DNA of 64,000 nt, from contig NZ_PEIG01000009.1 in NCBI RefSeq assembly GCF_002749975.1, forward strand, positions 124,001 through 188,000, in the 5' to 3' direction. The DNA comes from Gloeocapsopsis sp. IPPAS B-1203. Lineage in GTDB: Bacteria > Cyanobacteriota > Cyanobacteriia > Cyanobacteriales > Chroococcidiopsidaceae. The notes beneath the pieces are model-generated. The model worked only from the letters and a program-made list of their open reading frames with translations. It ran no database searches and was not told the origin of the DNA. A program made the translations under genes and the position numbers. Below, piece after piece: positions 18,411-28,399 of this stretch (within the stretch, counting starts at the first letter, position 1; every line of letters begins with the position of its first letter).

Positions 18411-18776
18411 TTAGAAAACCTGAATCATTTGGACTGCTTGAATTAAACTAGGAACAGCTTGAGGTGTCCAACTGCCTTCTACCCCTCGTCCTGTATGCAG
18501 AATAAAGCGTAAACTGTAAGCATGAGGATAGCCTGTTACTTCCATCCACAGTAAATCACTCTCAGCTTCACAACTAATCTTTTCTTCGTCCATTAGTTCA
18601 TGTGCAATTTGAGCGATTGATTCTGCTAACTGTAGTGATAATCGACAAAAATCATTAAATTCAGCAGATGTCAGTTCAATTGCCCAGTCATCTGTACCAA
18701 CTAAAGCTTGATATTGTGTAGCACTAGGGTTCCAACCAACGCGCCAATCAGTCCCACTTTTGACAACACGCTCCAT
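18411..18776 (-). CDS. DUF1818 family protein
   Basis: A 121-residue protein conserved in cyanobacteria as DUF1818. Recognisable stretches are DWRVGWNPSATQYQALVGTD, WAIELTSAEFNDFC and FILHTGRGVEGSWTP. There is no signal peptide or membrane segment. Function is unknown. It is the last of three minus-strand genes (rpoZ, a secreted protein, this gene) with spacers of about 10 bases, so the three are likely one transcript. Confidence 0.85.
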   Translation of the reverse strand: MERVVKSGTDWRVGWNPSATQYQALVGTDDWAIELTSAEFNDFCRLSLQLAESIAQIAHELMDEEKISCEAESDLLWMEVTGYPHAYSLRFILHTGRGVEGSWTPQAVPSLIQAVQMIQVF

Positions 18777-18785
18777 ATAACTTGA

Positions 18786-19352
18786 TTATGGCATTAGTAG
18801 TCTTGCGCCTCCTGGCTGGGGCGGTAGTTCTTGTTGTGTCTCAGGGCTTGATGTTGCAGGAGTTGCTGTAGCCGAATCGCCACTAAAAACATTCACAAGC
18901 GCTTGCACTAGTGCATTTCGTTGATCGCGGTTGAGGCGTTCAATTGCAGTGCGATCGCCTGCTAGGGGATTTTGTCGCAATGTATCGTTTCCTGGATAAC
19001 TTTCTTCCTGAATCCATTCGTTTGCACCGAGATAATCAGCCAAAGTCAACTTCCAATCGAGTCGATAGTTTGGCGGACGTCCTTTGACGTAAGTATGGTA
19101 GCTAATTAAGCGCCATACCAACGTGTTTTCTGGAGCGACTTTTCCAGTTTGTCGGCTAATGTACTGGTTTTCTAGTGGTAAGTCGGGTAGCTGTTGATAA
19201 ACTTGTTGCCAAACATCACTTATACGGACACTTTGAGCGATCGCTGGTTGTTGCAATGCAAGTTGATTTGCGTTGTGTTGTCCTGAACCTAAAACGATTA
19301 GACACACAACTCCAAGTGCAGTGATGAATATTAGCGATCGCTTGCGTTTCAC
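18786..19352 (-). CDS. Exported protein of unknown function, cyanobacterial type
   Basis: A 188-residue protein with a basic N-terminus and a hydrophobic signal segment (SLIFITALGVVCLIVLGS), probably cleaved after the AIAQS region. The mature part has ISDVWQQVYQQLPDLPLENQ and LVWRLISYHTYVKGRPPNY, then DWKLTLADYLGANEW. The C-terminus is low-complexity (Ser/Thr/Pro). I know no function. It lies between rpoZ and the DUF1818 gene with spacers of about 10 nt. Confidence 0.7.
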   Translation of the reverse strand: MKRKRSLIFITALGVVCLIVLGSGQHNANQLALQQPAIAQSVRISDVWQQVYQQLPDLPLENQYISRQTGKVAPENTLVWRLISYHTYVKGRPPNYRLDWKLTLADYLGANEWIQEESYPGNDTLRQNPLAGDRTAIERLNRDQRNALVQALVNVFSGDSATATPATSSPETQQELPPQPGGARLLMP

Positions 19353-19362
19353 AGCTTACTCA

Positions 19363-19596
19363 TTACTCCCCAATAATTTCTGGTTGAGTTAACTCATCAG
19401 ACATTTCAATAATTGCCCGAATGACTGGCTTCATCATCGGATCGTCTATATTATCGAAATCTTCATAACGACGGCGCTTAGCACGGTTAGCTACTTGTAC
19501 TGTGATCCGGTAACGATTTGAAGCTGCACCGATTAATTCTTCTGCCCGATGCATAATTTGAGTTTGGGTCGTCTCGAACTTAGAACGCTTGAGCAT
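19363..19596 (-). CDS. rpoZ: RNA polymerase omega subunit
   Basis: A 77-residue protein of the cyanobacterial omega type: [20 protein letters not shown] and [11 protein letters not shown], then the acidic tail. Omega binds the beta' subunit, helps RNA polymerase assembly and, in cyanobacteria, influences sigma-factor recruitment. It is first of a three-gene minus-strand set. Confidence 0.93.
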   Translation of the reverse strand: MLKRSKFETTQTQIMHRAEELIGAASNRYRITVQVANRAKRRRYEDFDNIDDPMMKPVIRAIIEMSDELTQPEIIGE

Positions 19597-19743
19597 AGTA
19601 TTTTGTGCTGGGGATCTCTCCTAGTTTATCAGCACGTTTAGAGTTACAGTCTCATCACTTTATACTACAACCTTTCTGTTGATAGATGCTAAGCAAACGT
19701 TTTCATTTTATTAATGAATTTTAACACTATCACGGTTGCAATC

Positions 19744-20166
19744 ATGGCAGACATTATAGATACTGCAGTTAATGCCGGTACTTTCAACACTTTGGTAGAA
19801 GCGATCAAAGCTACAGACTTAGTTGATATTTTGAAAAGTCCTGGTCCTTATACTGTCTTTGCACCTACAGACGAAGCATTTAACAAGCTACCAGAAGGGG
19901 TATCGCTTGAAGCATTACTGCAAGAAAATCACAAGTTAAAGCGGATATTAACTTATCACGTTGCCTTTGGAGATGTGAGAGCTGAAGATTTAATGCAAAT
20001 TGAGGAAGCCGAAACAGTTGAAGGCTCTGTAGTTGGAATCGAATCCTCTGGTGGAAAGATTAAAATTAATGATGCTAACGTTTTGCAATCTGATATTTTG
20101 GCAGACAACGGTGTGATTCATGTCATTGACGCAGTACTCGTACCAGGTTTAGTTGCTGCTGAGTAA
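19744..20166 (+). CDS. Fasciclin (FAS1) domain protein
   Basis: A 140-residue protein made of one FAS1 domain with no signal peptide when read from ATG 19744. The H1 motif is YTVFAPTDEAFNKLP and the H2-type end is NGVIHVIDAVLVP; ILTYHV lies between. The ten-codon extension to 19714 adds no signal and is less likely. FAS1 proteins mediate adhesion or surface contact; small single-domain forms are frequent in cyanobacteria, and their role is unclear. The gene is divergent from rpoZ. Confidence 0.92.
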   Translation: MADIIDTAVNAGTFNTLVEAIKATDLVDILKSPGPYTVFAPTDEAFNKLPEGVSLEALLQENHKLKRILTYHVAFGDVRAEDLMQIEEAETVEGSVVGIESSGGKIKINDANVLQSDILADNGVIHVIDAVLVPGLVAAE

Positions 20167-20464
20167 TACGAGTTGGGATGGCGGCTATTGTGTTCTAGTA
20201 AACAGCCGGAAATTGCAAATTTAGATACACTTTTGTGAGCAGATTGTAGATGAAATTTGCTCACTTTATCAAATTGACACTTTTAAAAGTCCTTCTTCTA
20301 GCAGTTGTAGTTGCAAGTTAATAAGAATTTTTACTATTAAACTATTTATCTGTTATGAAAATAAAATTAAAAATATTTACTTAAACTTAACTTAACTTAA
20401 TTCCTCTTTACAAAATACAAGATTTCTTTACAATGGATTAAGGAAACAACTTTGGGTAAACATC

Positions 20465-20776
20465 ATGGCACAAGCAGACCTAGATACCACCATTTCAGCT
20501 TTACAGGGTGGTTTAACCTCTATCCCTGCTGAAGCTGCTTTGGCTAACATTGAAAGCTGGGAAGCACAATTAAAAGACGCTGCACCTGAAATTGCTAGCG
20601 CTTTGGGTGAATTAAAAAGCCAATTATCTAGTGGTAATGCTTCTGGTATTGCGCAAGCTTTAAAGCAAGTTGGTAGCAAGACAGCTGAAGCTGCTGCAAG
20701 TGCTGGTGGAGAAGCTGGTACAAAAGCACAGCAGCTCGGTCAAATGTTAACCCAAGCTGGCAATTCTATTTCGTAA
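20465..20776 (+). CDS. Small conserved-type helical protein, function unknown
   Basis: A 103-residue alanine-rich protein, entirely helical in character (ISALQGGLTSIPAEAALANI, ASALGELKSQLSSGN, GSKTAEAAASAGGEAGTKAQ). It has no signal peptide, membrane segment or known motif. It is likely a cytosolic small protein. A strong bidirectional terminator follows. Confidence 0.65.
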   Translation: MAQADLDTTISALQGGLTSIPAEAALANIESWEAQLKDAAPEIASALGELKSQLSSGNASGIAQALKQVGSKTAEAAASAGGEAGTKAQQLGQMLTQAGNSIS

Positions 20777-20800
20777 GCCTAAGAATCATCTCTAGATGTT

Positions 20801-20826
20801 GGGGTTTGGCATTGCCAAACCCTTTT
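20801..20826. terminator. Bidirectional intrinsic terminator
   Basis: A perfect 10-bp stem, GGGTTTGGCA with TGCCAAACCC, followed by TTTTC on the plus strand. It lies between the end of the small helical protein and the end of the convergent amylase gene and can serve the plus strand; the minus strand has a weaker T run. Confidence 0.85.
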
Positions 20827-20840
20827 CTATCTATACTGAG

Positions 20841-22304
20841 CTAAGCTCCACCAAGGATACACCCAGAGCGCTCAGGTAAGCTTAACTTGATCTGAATCGA
20901 TTCACCTGCACTATGCCATTGAGCAATGCTATCTCCATATAAAACTTCGTTTGGTTGAGATTTCAAATCATGTGCGGGTACAGCTACACTTGCTGATGAA
21001 GTACCAGTATTAACAGCAACAACAACTTCTTCATCGTCCAAGATTCGTGCAAAAACATAAACAGCAGCATCTGCATAGAGAACTCGGTATGTTCCTACGC
21101 GTAACGCTGGATGAGCTTGTCGTAGTGCAATGAGTTGACGGTGGCATTCTAAAATGTCGCGTTCCCAGTGGGCTTCCAGAGGAAAACCACGACGAGAATC
21201 AGGATCTAAACCTCCAGGTAAGCCAACTTCATCGCCGTAATAGATACTAGGCGCACCAGGAAAAGTTAAAAGAAGTAGCGTTGCTAGTTTGACACTAGAA
21301 AGATCGCCATCAGCAATTGACATCAACCTTGCCGTATCGTGACTAGCAAGTAGATTTAACTGTGTCAGTTGAATTTCCCACGGGTATAGTTGCAAAAGTT
21401 GCTGCATTTTCTCTGCGTACTCAGGCGCAGATAGTGATGGATAAGCTTCGTATGAAGGACCTTTAACTTGTTGAGGAACAATGCGATCGCCTGCGGCAAA
21501 AGCGATCGTTGGTCCAGCGAATAAGTAATTCATCACGCCATCAAACTGCGTGCCATCGAGCCACTGACGCGAATCTCCCCAAACTTCGCCAACAATATAA
21601 GCTTCAGGGTTGAGTGCTTTAACGCGATCGCGAAACTCTTGCCAAAAACCAGGAGTTTTCACCTCAAACGGCACATCCAAACGCCAACCATCGATCCCAA
21701 ATTTAATCCAATATTCCGCAATTTCCATAATGTACTCGCGCACTTCTGGGTTATCATGATTAAATTCTGGTAGCGCCCGAATTCCTGCCCAACAACCATA
21801 GTTTGCTGGAAAATTCTCATCATAAGGATATAAGGGCCAATCTTGGATTTTAAACCAATCGACCCAAGGGGAATGTTGACCATTCTCTAAGACATCGTGG
21901 AAAAAGAAAAAGCCGCGACTTGAATGGTTAAAGACTCCATCCAAAACAACTTTCATATTGCGATCGTGACAAGCATCTAACAGTTCTTTAAATGCGCTGT
22001 TTCCTCCTAATAAAGGATCGACTTGATAATAATCGTGCGTATGATAGCGATGGTTACTTGCTGATTGAAAGATGGGGGTGAAGTAAATGGCAGTAATCCC
22101 CAAATTCTGCAAGTAGTCTAGCTGTTCAGTCACACCCCACAAATCGCCACCTTTGTAGCCTTGGAGTGTCGGCATCTCATGCCAATCTTGCCACGAGGCG
22201 TTTTTCAATAATCGCTTGTGTGGTTCCTTGCTTTGAGCAAAACGATCTGGAAAAATTTGATAAAAAACAGCGTGCTTGACCCAATCTGGGGTTTGAATCA
22301 GCAT
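20841..22304 (-). CDS. Alpha-amylase-family (GH13) glycosidase
   Basis: A 487-residue cytosolic enzyme starting WVKHAVFYQIFPDRFAQS. The four GH13 regions are present: DGVFNHSSRGF (region I), DGWRLDVPFEV with the nucleophile Asp (II), AYIVGEVWG with the acid/base Glu (III), and LASHDTARL with the transition-state Asp (IV). The opening and the FYQIFPDRFA signature fit the neopullulanase/cyclomaltodextrinase or maltogenic subgroup, so the substrate is probably maltodextrins or glycogen fragments. glgC and a glycogen debranching enzyme are encoded nearby, suggesting a glycogen-turnover neighbourhood, though they are not one operon. Confidence 0.93.
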   Translation of the reverse strand: MLIQTPDWVKHAVFYQIFPDRFAQSKEPHKRLLKNASWQDWHEMPTLQGYKGGDLWGVTEQLDYLQNLGITAIYFTPIFQSASNHRYHTHDYYQVDPLLGGNSAFKELLDACHDRNMKVVLDGVFNHSSRGFFFFHDVLENGQHSPWVDWFKIQDWPLYPYDENFPANYGCWAGIRALPEFNHDNPEVREYIMEIAEYWIKFGIDGWRLDVPFEVKTPGFWQEFRDRVKALNPEAYIVGEVWGDSRQWLDGTQFDGVMNYLFAGPTIAFAAGDRIVPQQVKGPSYEAYPSLSAPEYAEKMQQLLQLYPWEIQLTQLNLLASHDTARLMSIADGDLSSVKLATLLLLTFPGAPSIYYGDEVGLPGGLDPDSRRGFPLEAHWERDILECHRQLIALRQAHPALRVGTYRVLYADAAVYVFARILDDEEVVVAVNTGTSSASVAVPAHDLKSQPNEVLYGDSIAQWHSAGESIQIKLSLPERSGCILGGA

Positions 22305-22556
22305 AAATACTCCCTAGTCCTTCATAGACAGAGTACAAATACTTGCAGATTTCTGGTTCTAACCTGGGGTTGAATGTAAAGAATTTATGCAGATAAAGTT
22401 AGGGATTGTTGAGTAAACCCGTTATAACTTAACTAATGTACTTTAAGATACAGTTTTTTTGGAAAAGCGATGCTGCATACTCAATTTGGCAATTTATAAT
22501 TTCATCTTTTATTAATTCTAATTAATTTTAAAAGTTTAATCGAGAAGTACCAAACC

Positions 22557-23237
22557 ATGAAAGCTAAATTTTTTCTCTCTATTTTTTCTATAGCGCTCAT
22601 GAGCTGTACTCCGCAACCTATGACATCAAATACGGAAACACTACCTTTTTCATCTCCCACAGTAACTTCTGAGCCAAGGAATCAGCATAGTATCAGCCAC
22701 ACCACATCTCAAATTTCTCCTTCGACCTCTGAAGCCTTGATAATTTCAGCAACGGGTATTGGACTTGCTAAATTAGGTATGACTTTTGGGCAACTGAAGC
22801 AGGTGTTAGGTTCAGATGCCGAATTTAAGGTAGAGTCACCTTTTATAGTAGACTTCGATGCGATCGCAGTGAGCAAGTTTGGAAAGGTGCAATACTACAT
22901 TCTTTATCCTGCCGGAACAACCTTTTCTGATTCAGACTCAATCGAACTATTGTTGACCGATAATCCCGATGTCCGAACTACAGAAGGAGTTGGCTCAGGG
23001 ACATCACTGAAACAAGCAGAAGCAGTCTACGGAGATGCAACTGTGTCATATAACACCCAAAATGAATCTAGGGAATACGTAAGATTTGCTAATCAACCTG
23101 CTCAGAATCTGTTGTTTAGACCCACTGTTTCAAATCAACAATTTTCTGGAATTTACTCATCTCCAATCAGAGAATATAACGAAACGAAAAAATTTCAAGA
23201 ATCAGCAACAATTCACTCTGTTTTAGTTGGCTCCTAA
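22557..23237 (+). CDS. Putative lipoprotein, function unknown
   Basis: A 226-residue protein with a lipoprotein signal: hydrophobic FFLSIFSIALMSC with Cys20 as lipidation site. A Ser/Thr linker (to about residue 60) precedes a globular part: GIGLAKLGMTFGQLKQVLG, which resembles the helix-turn start of small bacterial envelope lipoproteins, and GVGSGTSLKQAEAVYGDATV. I do not recognise the exact family. It is probably anchored at a membrane facing the periplasm. Confidence 0.65.
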   Translation: MKAKFFLSIFSIALMSCTPQPMTSNTETLPFSSPTVTSEPRNQHSISHTTSQISPSTSEALIISATGIGLAKLGMTFGQLKQVLGSDAEFKVESPFIVDFDAIAVSKFGKVQYYILYPAGTTFSDSDSIELLLTDNPDVRTTEGVGSGTSLKQAEAVYGDATVSYNTQNESREYVRFANQPAQNLLFRPTVSNQQFSGIYSSPIREYNETKKFQESATIHSVLVGS

Positions 23238-23342
23238 AAATTAGGTAATCACCAAACCTCTTAATTAGAAACCAAAACTCTTGATTGTTATTGCAACAAT
23301 CTACTAAAAAATGAACTAGATGAAGCGTTCTTAGTTTCAAGA

Positions 23343-23492
23343 ATGCGTCTCGGATTGCAAGATATAGGGTTATGTAATAATTTATGTCTTCAGCAAATGC
23401 AGAGCATCCGTCAAAAAGTTCAACAAGCCGTAGATACTCAGAATTTGATTCAAGGCATTATTAGCTTGATTGGGTTTTTAGTGAGACTTTGA
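23343..23492 (+). CDS. Possible 49-residue protein in the spacer before glgC
   Basis: The spacer 23238..23635 contains one frame from ATG 23343 that reads RLGLQDIGLCNNLCLQQMQ, then IRQKVQQAVDTQNLIQ and IISLIGFLVRL. It looks like a helix plus short hydrophobic end. In-frame codons stay open upstream of the ATG, so it may be the tail of a decayed gene. Nothing else is evident in the spacer. Confidence 0.3.
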   Translation: MRLGLQDIGLCNNLCLQQMQSIRQKVQQAVDTQNLIQGIISLIGFLVRL

Positions 23493-23635
23493 ATATTCGC
23501 CAAAAGTAGCGTAGTAAGCTTGACAGAAAATCATTCCGCATCTTTTACCTAGCTTTCTTGATTTCCCCCTTACCAGCTGTCCCGCACAGTCATACACTGT
23601 ACTTGGGAATCGAATGGCAGTTGGGAGGATTTTTC

Positions 23636-24925
23636 GTGAAAAAAGTACTAGCGATTATTTTAGGGGGCGGTGCAGGTACGCGGCTTTATCCGCTGACGAA
23701 GCTACGCGCCAAGCCAGCAGTACCATTGGCAGGGAAGTATCGCTTAATTGATATTCCTGTCAGTAACTGTATTAATTCAGAAATATTTAAAATCTACGTT
23801 CTGACACAATTTAACTCAGCATCACTTAATCGTCATATCGCTCGTGCATACAGCTTTTCGGGATTTACCGAAGGTTTTGTAGAAGTCTTAGCAGCCCAAC
23901 AAACCCCAGAAAACCCTAACTGGTTCCAAGGGACAGCCGATGCAGTCCGCCAATATATTTGGTTATTGGAAGAGTGGGATGTTGATGAATACCTCATTCT
24001 ATCTGGCGATCATCTTTACCGTATGGATTATCGCTTATTCGTCGAAAGACATCGCGATACCAATGCCGATATTACGCTTTCGGTTGTACCAATGGATGAG
24101 CGCCGCGCCTCTGATTTTGGGTTAATGAAAATCAATGATTCTGGACGAGTCGTAGATTTCAGCGAAAAACCCAAAGGTGAAGCATTGCGTCAGATGCAAG
24201 TTGATACTAGTATTTTGGGCTTGACAGCAGATCAGGCGCAACAAAAGCCATATATTGCGTCGATGGGGATTTACGTTTTTAAAAAAGACGTTCTCATTAA
24301 ACTCTTGAAAGAATCTCAAGAACAAACGGATTTTGGCAAAGAAATTATCCCTGCTTCTGCTCAAGATTACAATGTCCAAGCTTACTTATTTGATGGTTAC
24401 TGGGAAGACATTGGAACTATTGAAGCGTTTTATGATGCTAATTTGGCTTTAACGCAGCAGCCCCAGCCCGCATTTAGTTTTTATGATGAAAATGCTCCGA
24501 TTTACTCGCGAGCACGTTATTTGCCACCTAGTAAGCTCTTAAACTGCCAAGTCACCGAATCAATTGTAGGGGATGGCTGTATTTTAAAAAATTGCCAAAT
24601 TCACCATTCAATTTTAGGTGTACGCGCACGAATTGAAGCTGGTTGCACAATCGAAGACTCGCTCATTATGGGGGCAGACTATTATCAACCATTTGCCGAA
24701 AGACAATCAGATTGCAATGATGGCAATATTCCTTTAGGAATTGGTGCAAATACAACAATTCGACGAGCGATCGTCGATAAAAATGCTCGTATCGGTTGTG
24801 ATGTCCGCATCATCAACAAAGACCGTGTAGAAGAAGCAGAACGCGAAGAACAAGGATTTTATATTCGCAGTGGGATTACTGTTGTTCTGAAAAATGCAGT
24901 TATTCCTGATGGCACGGTGATTTAG
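23636..24925 (+). CDS. glgC: Glucose-1-phosphate adenylyltransferase (ADP-glucose pyrophosphorylase)
   Basis: Makes ADP-glucose from ATP and glucose-1-phosphate, the committed step of glycogen synthesis. The start is GTG 23636, preceded by GGGAGGA, giving 429 residues as in cyanobacterial enzymes; the longer frame to 23558 is unlikely. The nucleotidyltransferase part has [19 protein letters not shown], and [10 protein letters not shown] and [10 protein letters not shown] follow. The C-terminal left-handed beta-helix ends [19 protein letters not shown], the 3-phosphoglycerate regulatory region. It lies 3.6 kb from a debranching enzyme. Confidence 0.96.
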   Translation: MKKVLAIILGGGAGTRLYPLTKLRAKPAVPLAGKYRLIDIPVSNCINSEIFKIYVLTQFNSASLNRHIARAYSFSGFTEGFVEVLAAQQTPENPNWFQGTADAVRQYIWLLEEWDVDEYLILSGDHLYRMDYRLFVERHRDTNADITLSVVPMDERRASDFGLMKINDSGRVVDFSEKPKGEALRQMQVDTSILGLTADQAQQKPYIASMGIYVFKKDVLIKLLKESQEQTDFGKEIIPASAQDYNVQAYLFDGYWEDIGTIEAFYDANLALTQQPQPAFSFYDENAPIYSRARYLPPSKLLNCQVTESIVGDGCILKNCQIHHSILGVRARIEAGCTIEDSLIMGADYYQPFAERQSDCNDGNIPLGIGANTTIRRAIVDKNARIGCDVRIINKDRVEEAEREEQGFYIRSGITVVLKNAVIPDGTVI

Positions 24926-25007
24926 TAGTTAGTGGCTAGTGGCTAGTGATGAGTGCTATATTCATCACTTTTTTACTCGAATTGTCTTGTTCTCAGGTTC
25001 CTCAAAA

Positions 25008-25550
25008 ATGGCTAGATTGATTTTGTTGATTGGATTACCAGGTAGTGGTAAATCAACACTAGCGCGTCAGCTGCTGGCGGAAGATCCCCGTCGGCGGCTG
25101 ATTTCTACTGATGTGCTGCGTCAACAGTTGTTTGGCAGTGAAAGTATTCAAGGATCTTGGTTAATAATTTGGCGTCAAGTACAAATTCAGTTTCAACAAG
25201 CTGTACTACAAATTTCTCAAGGAATCGCCTCTGAAGCAATTTATGATGCTACAAATGCTCAACGTCGCCAGCGACGCGAAGTGATTGCTCTTGCCCGTGC
25301 TATTGGCTTTAATTACATTACTGGCGTATGGGTTGATACCCCGATTTGGCTGTGTTTAGCACGCAATAAAAGACGTAAGCGCACTGTACCAGAAGAAGTT
25401 GTGCTGCGAATGCATCGTCAACTGCGAGATGCTCCACCAACACTAACAGAAGATTTAGATTGCTTGATTCACTATAGTAGGGATCAGGGATCGGAGGACG
25501 CTTGCGCAGACCTACGGTTCAGAGGTCAGGGTGTTAGAGAAAGAACTTAA
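25008..25550 (+). CDS. P-loop kinase (AAA_33 / polynucleotide-kinase-like), with an unusual tail
   Basis: The start is ATG 25008 (MARLILLIGLPGSGKSTLAR), giving 180 residues. The Walker A is GLPGSGKST; later features are LISTDVLR, IYDATNAQRRQRREV and WVDTPIWLCLARNKRRKRTVP, matching small kinases of the polynucleotide kinase/zeta-toxin-like group that phosphorylate an unknown small substrate. The last 25 or so residues, after CLIHYS, are encoded by GGGATCAGGGATC-type spacer repeat and look foreign, so the C-terminus may be truncated or replaced. The gene follows glgC by 82 nt; co-transcription is possible. Confidence 0.75.
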   Translation: MARLILLIGLPGSGKSTLARQLLAEDPRRRLISTDVLRQQLFGSESIQGSWLIIWRQVQIQFQQAVLQISQGIASEAIYDATNAQRRQRREVIALARAIGFNYITGVWVDTPIWLCLARNKRRKRTVPEEVVLRMHRQLRDAPPTLTEDLDCLIHYSRDQGSEDACADLRFRGQGVRERT

Positions 25551-25900
25551 CCGTTATTTTGAATTTAAGTACGGTTATTACGCAGTGGCTTTGACAAACA
25601 ACCGAACGTAACTACCTTGGCACTCGTCGTCATCGAAAGCTAAGCTGAGGGTGTAGGAGTGATACTGTATTGCTCTAGGGTTACTACGTGTAGCGAAGCA
25701 AGGCAGCAGAGGTGTTTTAGGTGCAGAGGAGAATTTGTTTAAAGCGCTGGTGCAATTCTAGAACACACATTAAGTTCAAAATTACTCTAATTTAAGAAGG
25801 GTATTCATTCTTGATATAAGACTGCGATCGCTGCTCCAGTCAGTTTTTCAAAAAACATACATAAAATAATAAAGTCAATTTGTTTTAAGGAGATTAGTGG
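25551..25900. other. Intergenic, no gene seen
   Basis: About 350 bases before the DnaJ-like gene. No frame of interest. The last bases hold AAGGAGATTAG, a good ribosome site for the next gene; a promoter probably lies in the AT-rich 25850s. Confidence 0.5.
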
Positions 25901-26917
25901 ATGGCTGCAACCGACTTCAAAGATTACTATAGTATTTTGGGAGTCAGTAAGACTGCCACAAATGATGAAATTAAACAAGCTTTTCGCCGACTGGCAAGAA
26001 AATATCACCCAGACGTTAACCCTGGAAACAAACAAGCCGAAGCAAAATTTAAAGAAGTTAACGAAGCCTACGAAGTTCTATCTGATGCTGAAAAGCGTAG
26101 AAAATATGACTCTTTTGGGCAATACTGGAAACAAGCTGGACAAGGATGGCCATCAGGAGGTGGTACCAACGTCGGGTTTGAAGAATTCGATTTTGGTAAA
26201 TATGGCTCTTTTGATGAATTTTTAAACGATCTTTTGGGTGGGTTTGGGCGCAGTGGTGCTAGTCGTAGTAGTACTGGTAGCCAGACTTATACTTATCGCA
26301 CTACCCCAAGATCGACTGGTTTCAGTGGCTTTGATGGCTTTGGTGATTTTTCCAACTTTGACACCGCAACTCCGAGTGCTTCTCTAGATACAGAAGCCTC
26401 AATTAAGTTAAGTTTTGCAGAAGCATTTAATGGCGTGCAGAAGCGAATTAGCTTAGGTAATGAAACAATTGAAGTGCGCATTCCTCCTGGGGCTAAATCT
26501 GGGAGCAAAATTCGCGTGCGTGGTAAAGGAAAAACTAGCCCCTACAACCAGCAGCGCGGCGACTTATATTTGAAAGTCGAACTTTTACCACACTCCTTCT
26601 TCCAGTTTGAGGGAGACAATTTGGTGTGTGAAGTGCCGATTACTCCTGATGAAGCAGTATTGGGTGCTGTCATTGAAGTACCAACACCAGACGGTAGTGT
26701 CAAAATGAATATACCTGCAGGTATTCGCTCAGGTCAAACTCTACGACTACGCGGCAAAGGGTGGACGTTACCGAAAGGTGGGCGCAGCGATCAACTCGTG
26801 AAAATTGCGATCGCATCTCCTAAAGAACTAACTCCAATTGAACGCGAGTACTACGAGAAAATTCGCGATAACCGTAGCTTCAATCCTCGCAGTCACTTTC
26901 AGCAGGTGAAACTTTAA
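25901..26917 (+). CDS. DnaJ-family co-chaperone, type II (CbpA-like)
   Basis: A 338-residue protein. The J domain is residues 5-70 with the Hsp70-stimulating HPD in [13 protein letters not shown] Gly/Phe-rich linker ([25 protein letters not shown]) follows, then the C-terminal substrate-binding domains ([38 protein letters not shown]). There is no zinc-finger cluster, so this is not a type I DnaJ. It would deliver clients to DnaK. ATG 25901 is preceded by AAGGAG. Confidence 0.93.
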   Translation: MAATDFKDYYSILGVSKTATNDEIKQAFRRLARKYHPDVNPGNKQAEAKFKEVNEAYEVLSDAEKRRKYDSFGQYWKQAGQGWPSGGGTNVGFEEFDFGKYGSFDEFLNDLLGGFGRSGASRSSTGSQTYTYRTTPRSTGFSGFDGFGDFSNFDTATPSASLDTEASIKLSFAEAFNGVQKRISLGNETIEVRIPPGAKSGSKIRVRGKGKTSPYNQQRGDLYLKVELLPHSFFQFEGDNLVCEVPITPDEAVLGAVIEVPTPDGSVKMNIPAGIRSGQTLRLRGKGWTLPKGGRSDQLVKIAIASPKELTPIEREYYEKIRDNRSFNPRSHFQQVKL

Positions 26918-26992
26918 ATAGCTGATTCGGTTTCAACCGCAGCTCTAAAACAAAACCTGTGAAGACAGGTTTCAGCACACTTTGGTATTATT

Positions 26993-27034
26993 AGTCCACG
27001 GAGGTGGACTTAGTTTGTTAAGCCGCGATTTTAA
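26993..27034. repeat. Dispersed hairpin repeat, copy 1
   Basis: AGTCCACGGAGGTGGACT is a 7-bp stem around GGAG, followed by TAGTTTGTTAAGCCGCGAT. A second hairpin, AAACCTGT/ACAGGTTT around GAAG, sits just upstream at 26953..26972. Related copies lie at 44606 and 54655. It stands between two convergent genes and overlaps the end of the peroxiredoxin gene. Confidence 0.75.
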
Positions 27035-27582
27035 TCGTTATGCTTTATCTTCTCGAGCTGTGCTAAAAGTGTTTCAATGCTTGCATTATGCGAGAAGAAA
27101 GAGAACAAATGTCTGTATTGCAGTTTGCCCTGTTTATCTAACACAAACTGTGCTGGTAAAGGTGCACCTAATGCTTGCCCTACTTTATAGTTACGAAATA
27201 CCTGACAACTAGGATCGCTGAGTAATGGTAGTTTGATTCCTAAATCTTTGACAACAATTTGACTTTGACGCTCATCGGTACTCGAAATCATGAGAACTTC
27301 TATCCCACGACTTGTAAATTGCTCGTATTTCTCGTTTAAATCGATGATATGCGGATAGCAAAAAGGGCAATATTGATTTTCTGTAAAAATTCGCGTAAAA
27401 GCTAATAAAACAGGCTGTCCTTGATAATCTGATAATTTAACTAGCCGACCATTAGTAATATCTGGTAGCGCAAAGTTTGGTGTCGTTTTACCCAAAACTA
27501 AGGCATCTTCGGCTGGAATAGGTAACAAGTTTTGAAAAAAGCGCTCATTTAATAAGCCACTAAAATTTGTTGAGGTTAGCAT
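27031..27582 (-). CDS. Peroxiredoxin-like AhpC/TSA family protein
   Basis: A 183-residue thioredoxin-fold protein: GKTTPNFALPDITNGRLVKL, then LLAFTRIFTENQYCPFCYPH with a CPFC pair at the peroxidatic position, and IEVLMISSTDERQ. The short CxxC makes it resemble redoxin/BCP-like members more than typical 2-Cys enzymes. It probably reduces peroxides or acts as a thiol oxidoreductase in the cytosol. A canonical 2-Cys peroxiredoxin gene lies just upstream on the same strand, with a terminator between, so each is likely expressed separately. Confidence 0.85.
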   Translation of the reverse strand: MLTSTNFSGLLNERFFQNLLPIPAEDALVLGKTTPNFALPDITNGRLVKLSDYQGQPVLLAFTRIFTENQYCPFCYPHIIDLNEKYEQFTSRGIEVLMISSTDERQSQIVVKDLGIKLPLLSDPSCQVFRNYKVGQALGAPLPAQFVLDKQGKLQYRHLFSFFSHNASIETLLAQLEKIKHND

Positions 27583-27683
27583 ATTTTTTCTCTCTTTTCT
27601 TTTCTTAGGGAAATCAGAAACACTATGCTAAATTTAGCTATTTCTTATTTTAAAACTGTTTGATATTAACATTGCATTGATGG

Positions 27684-27735
27684 AAAAACCCAACACACTT
27701 CTATTTTGACTCTTCTTAAGATGTGTTGGGTTATT
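27684..27735 (-). terminator. Intrinsic terminator after the 2-Cys peroxiredoxin
   Basis: AACCCAACACA and TGTGTTGGGTT form an 11-bp stem around a loop of about 24 bases. On the minus strand the stem is followed by a T run (reverse of GGAAAAA). It lies downstream of the gene ending at 27788. Confidence 0.75.
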
Positions 27736-27787
27736 ATCTTCCATTTCACGAGTTTTGCACGATTCGTGACACAAAACTCTTTATGAT

Positions 27788-28399
27788 TTACACAGAAGCA
27801 AAGTAAACTTTTGACTTGACAGGATCTGGAGTCATAGTACTATCTCCAGGTTGCCAACCAGCAGGACATACTTCATCAGGGTGATCTTGTACGTACTGAA
27901 TTGCTTTGAGTGTGCGTAGTGCCTCGTCTACGTTGCGACCAAAGGATAAGTTGTTAATTGTCGAGTGCTGAATGACACCGTCTTTGTCGATGATGAACAA
28001 GCCACGTAGCGCAACGCCTGCTTCTGGATCGAGAACGTTGTATGCAGCGCTAATTTCTTTCTTGATATCCGAAACAAGAGGATAATTGAGATCGCCAACT
28101 CCACCAGACTTGCGATCAGATTGAATCCAAGCTAAGTGAGAAAATTCGCTATCAACAGAAACACCTAAAATTTCGGTGTTGATTGCTTTGAACTCGTCAA
28201 AGCGATCGCTAAATGCTGTAATCTCAGTTGGACAAACAAAGGTAAAGTCTAGAGGATAGAAAAATAGAATGACGTACTTGCCCCGATAGTCAGAGAGTTT
28301 GATTGTCTTAAATTCCTGATCGACTACAGCTGTTGCTGTAAAATCTGGAGCAGTTTGACCAACTCTGAGGCATCCATCTGCTGCGTAACTTAGAGGCAT
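27788..28399 (-). CDS. Typical 2-Cys peroxiredoxin
   Basis: A 203-residue enzyme that reduces peroxides using thioredoxin. The peroxidatic cysteine is in [10 protein letters not shown], the resolving cysteine in [10 protein letters not shown] near the C-terminus, and [15 protein letters not shown] and [14 protein letters not shown] are family blocks. Length and motifs match the cyanobacterial/chloroplast 2-Cys form. It is cytosolic. The ATG at 28399 starts MPLSYAADG, a short leader. Confidence 0.95.
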   Translation of the reverse strand: MPLSYAADGCLRVGQTAPDFTATAVVDQEFKTIKLSDYRGKYVILFFYPLDFTFVCPTEITAFSDRFDEFKAINTEILGVSVDSEFSHLAWIQSDRKSGGVGDLNYPLVSDIKKEISAAYNVLDPEAGVALRGLFIIDKDGVIQHSTINNLSFGRNVDEALRTLKAIQYVQDHPDEVCPAGWQPGDSTMTPDPVKSKVYFASV

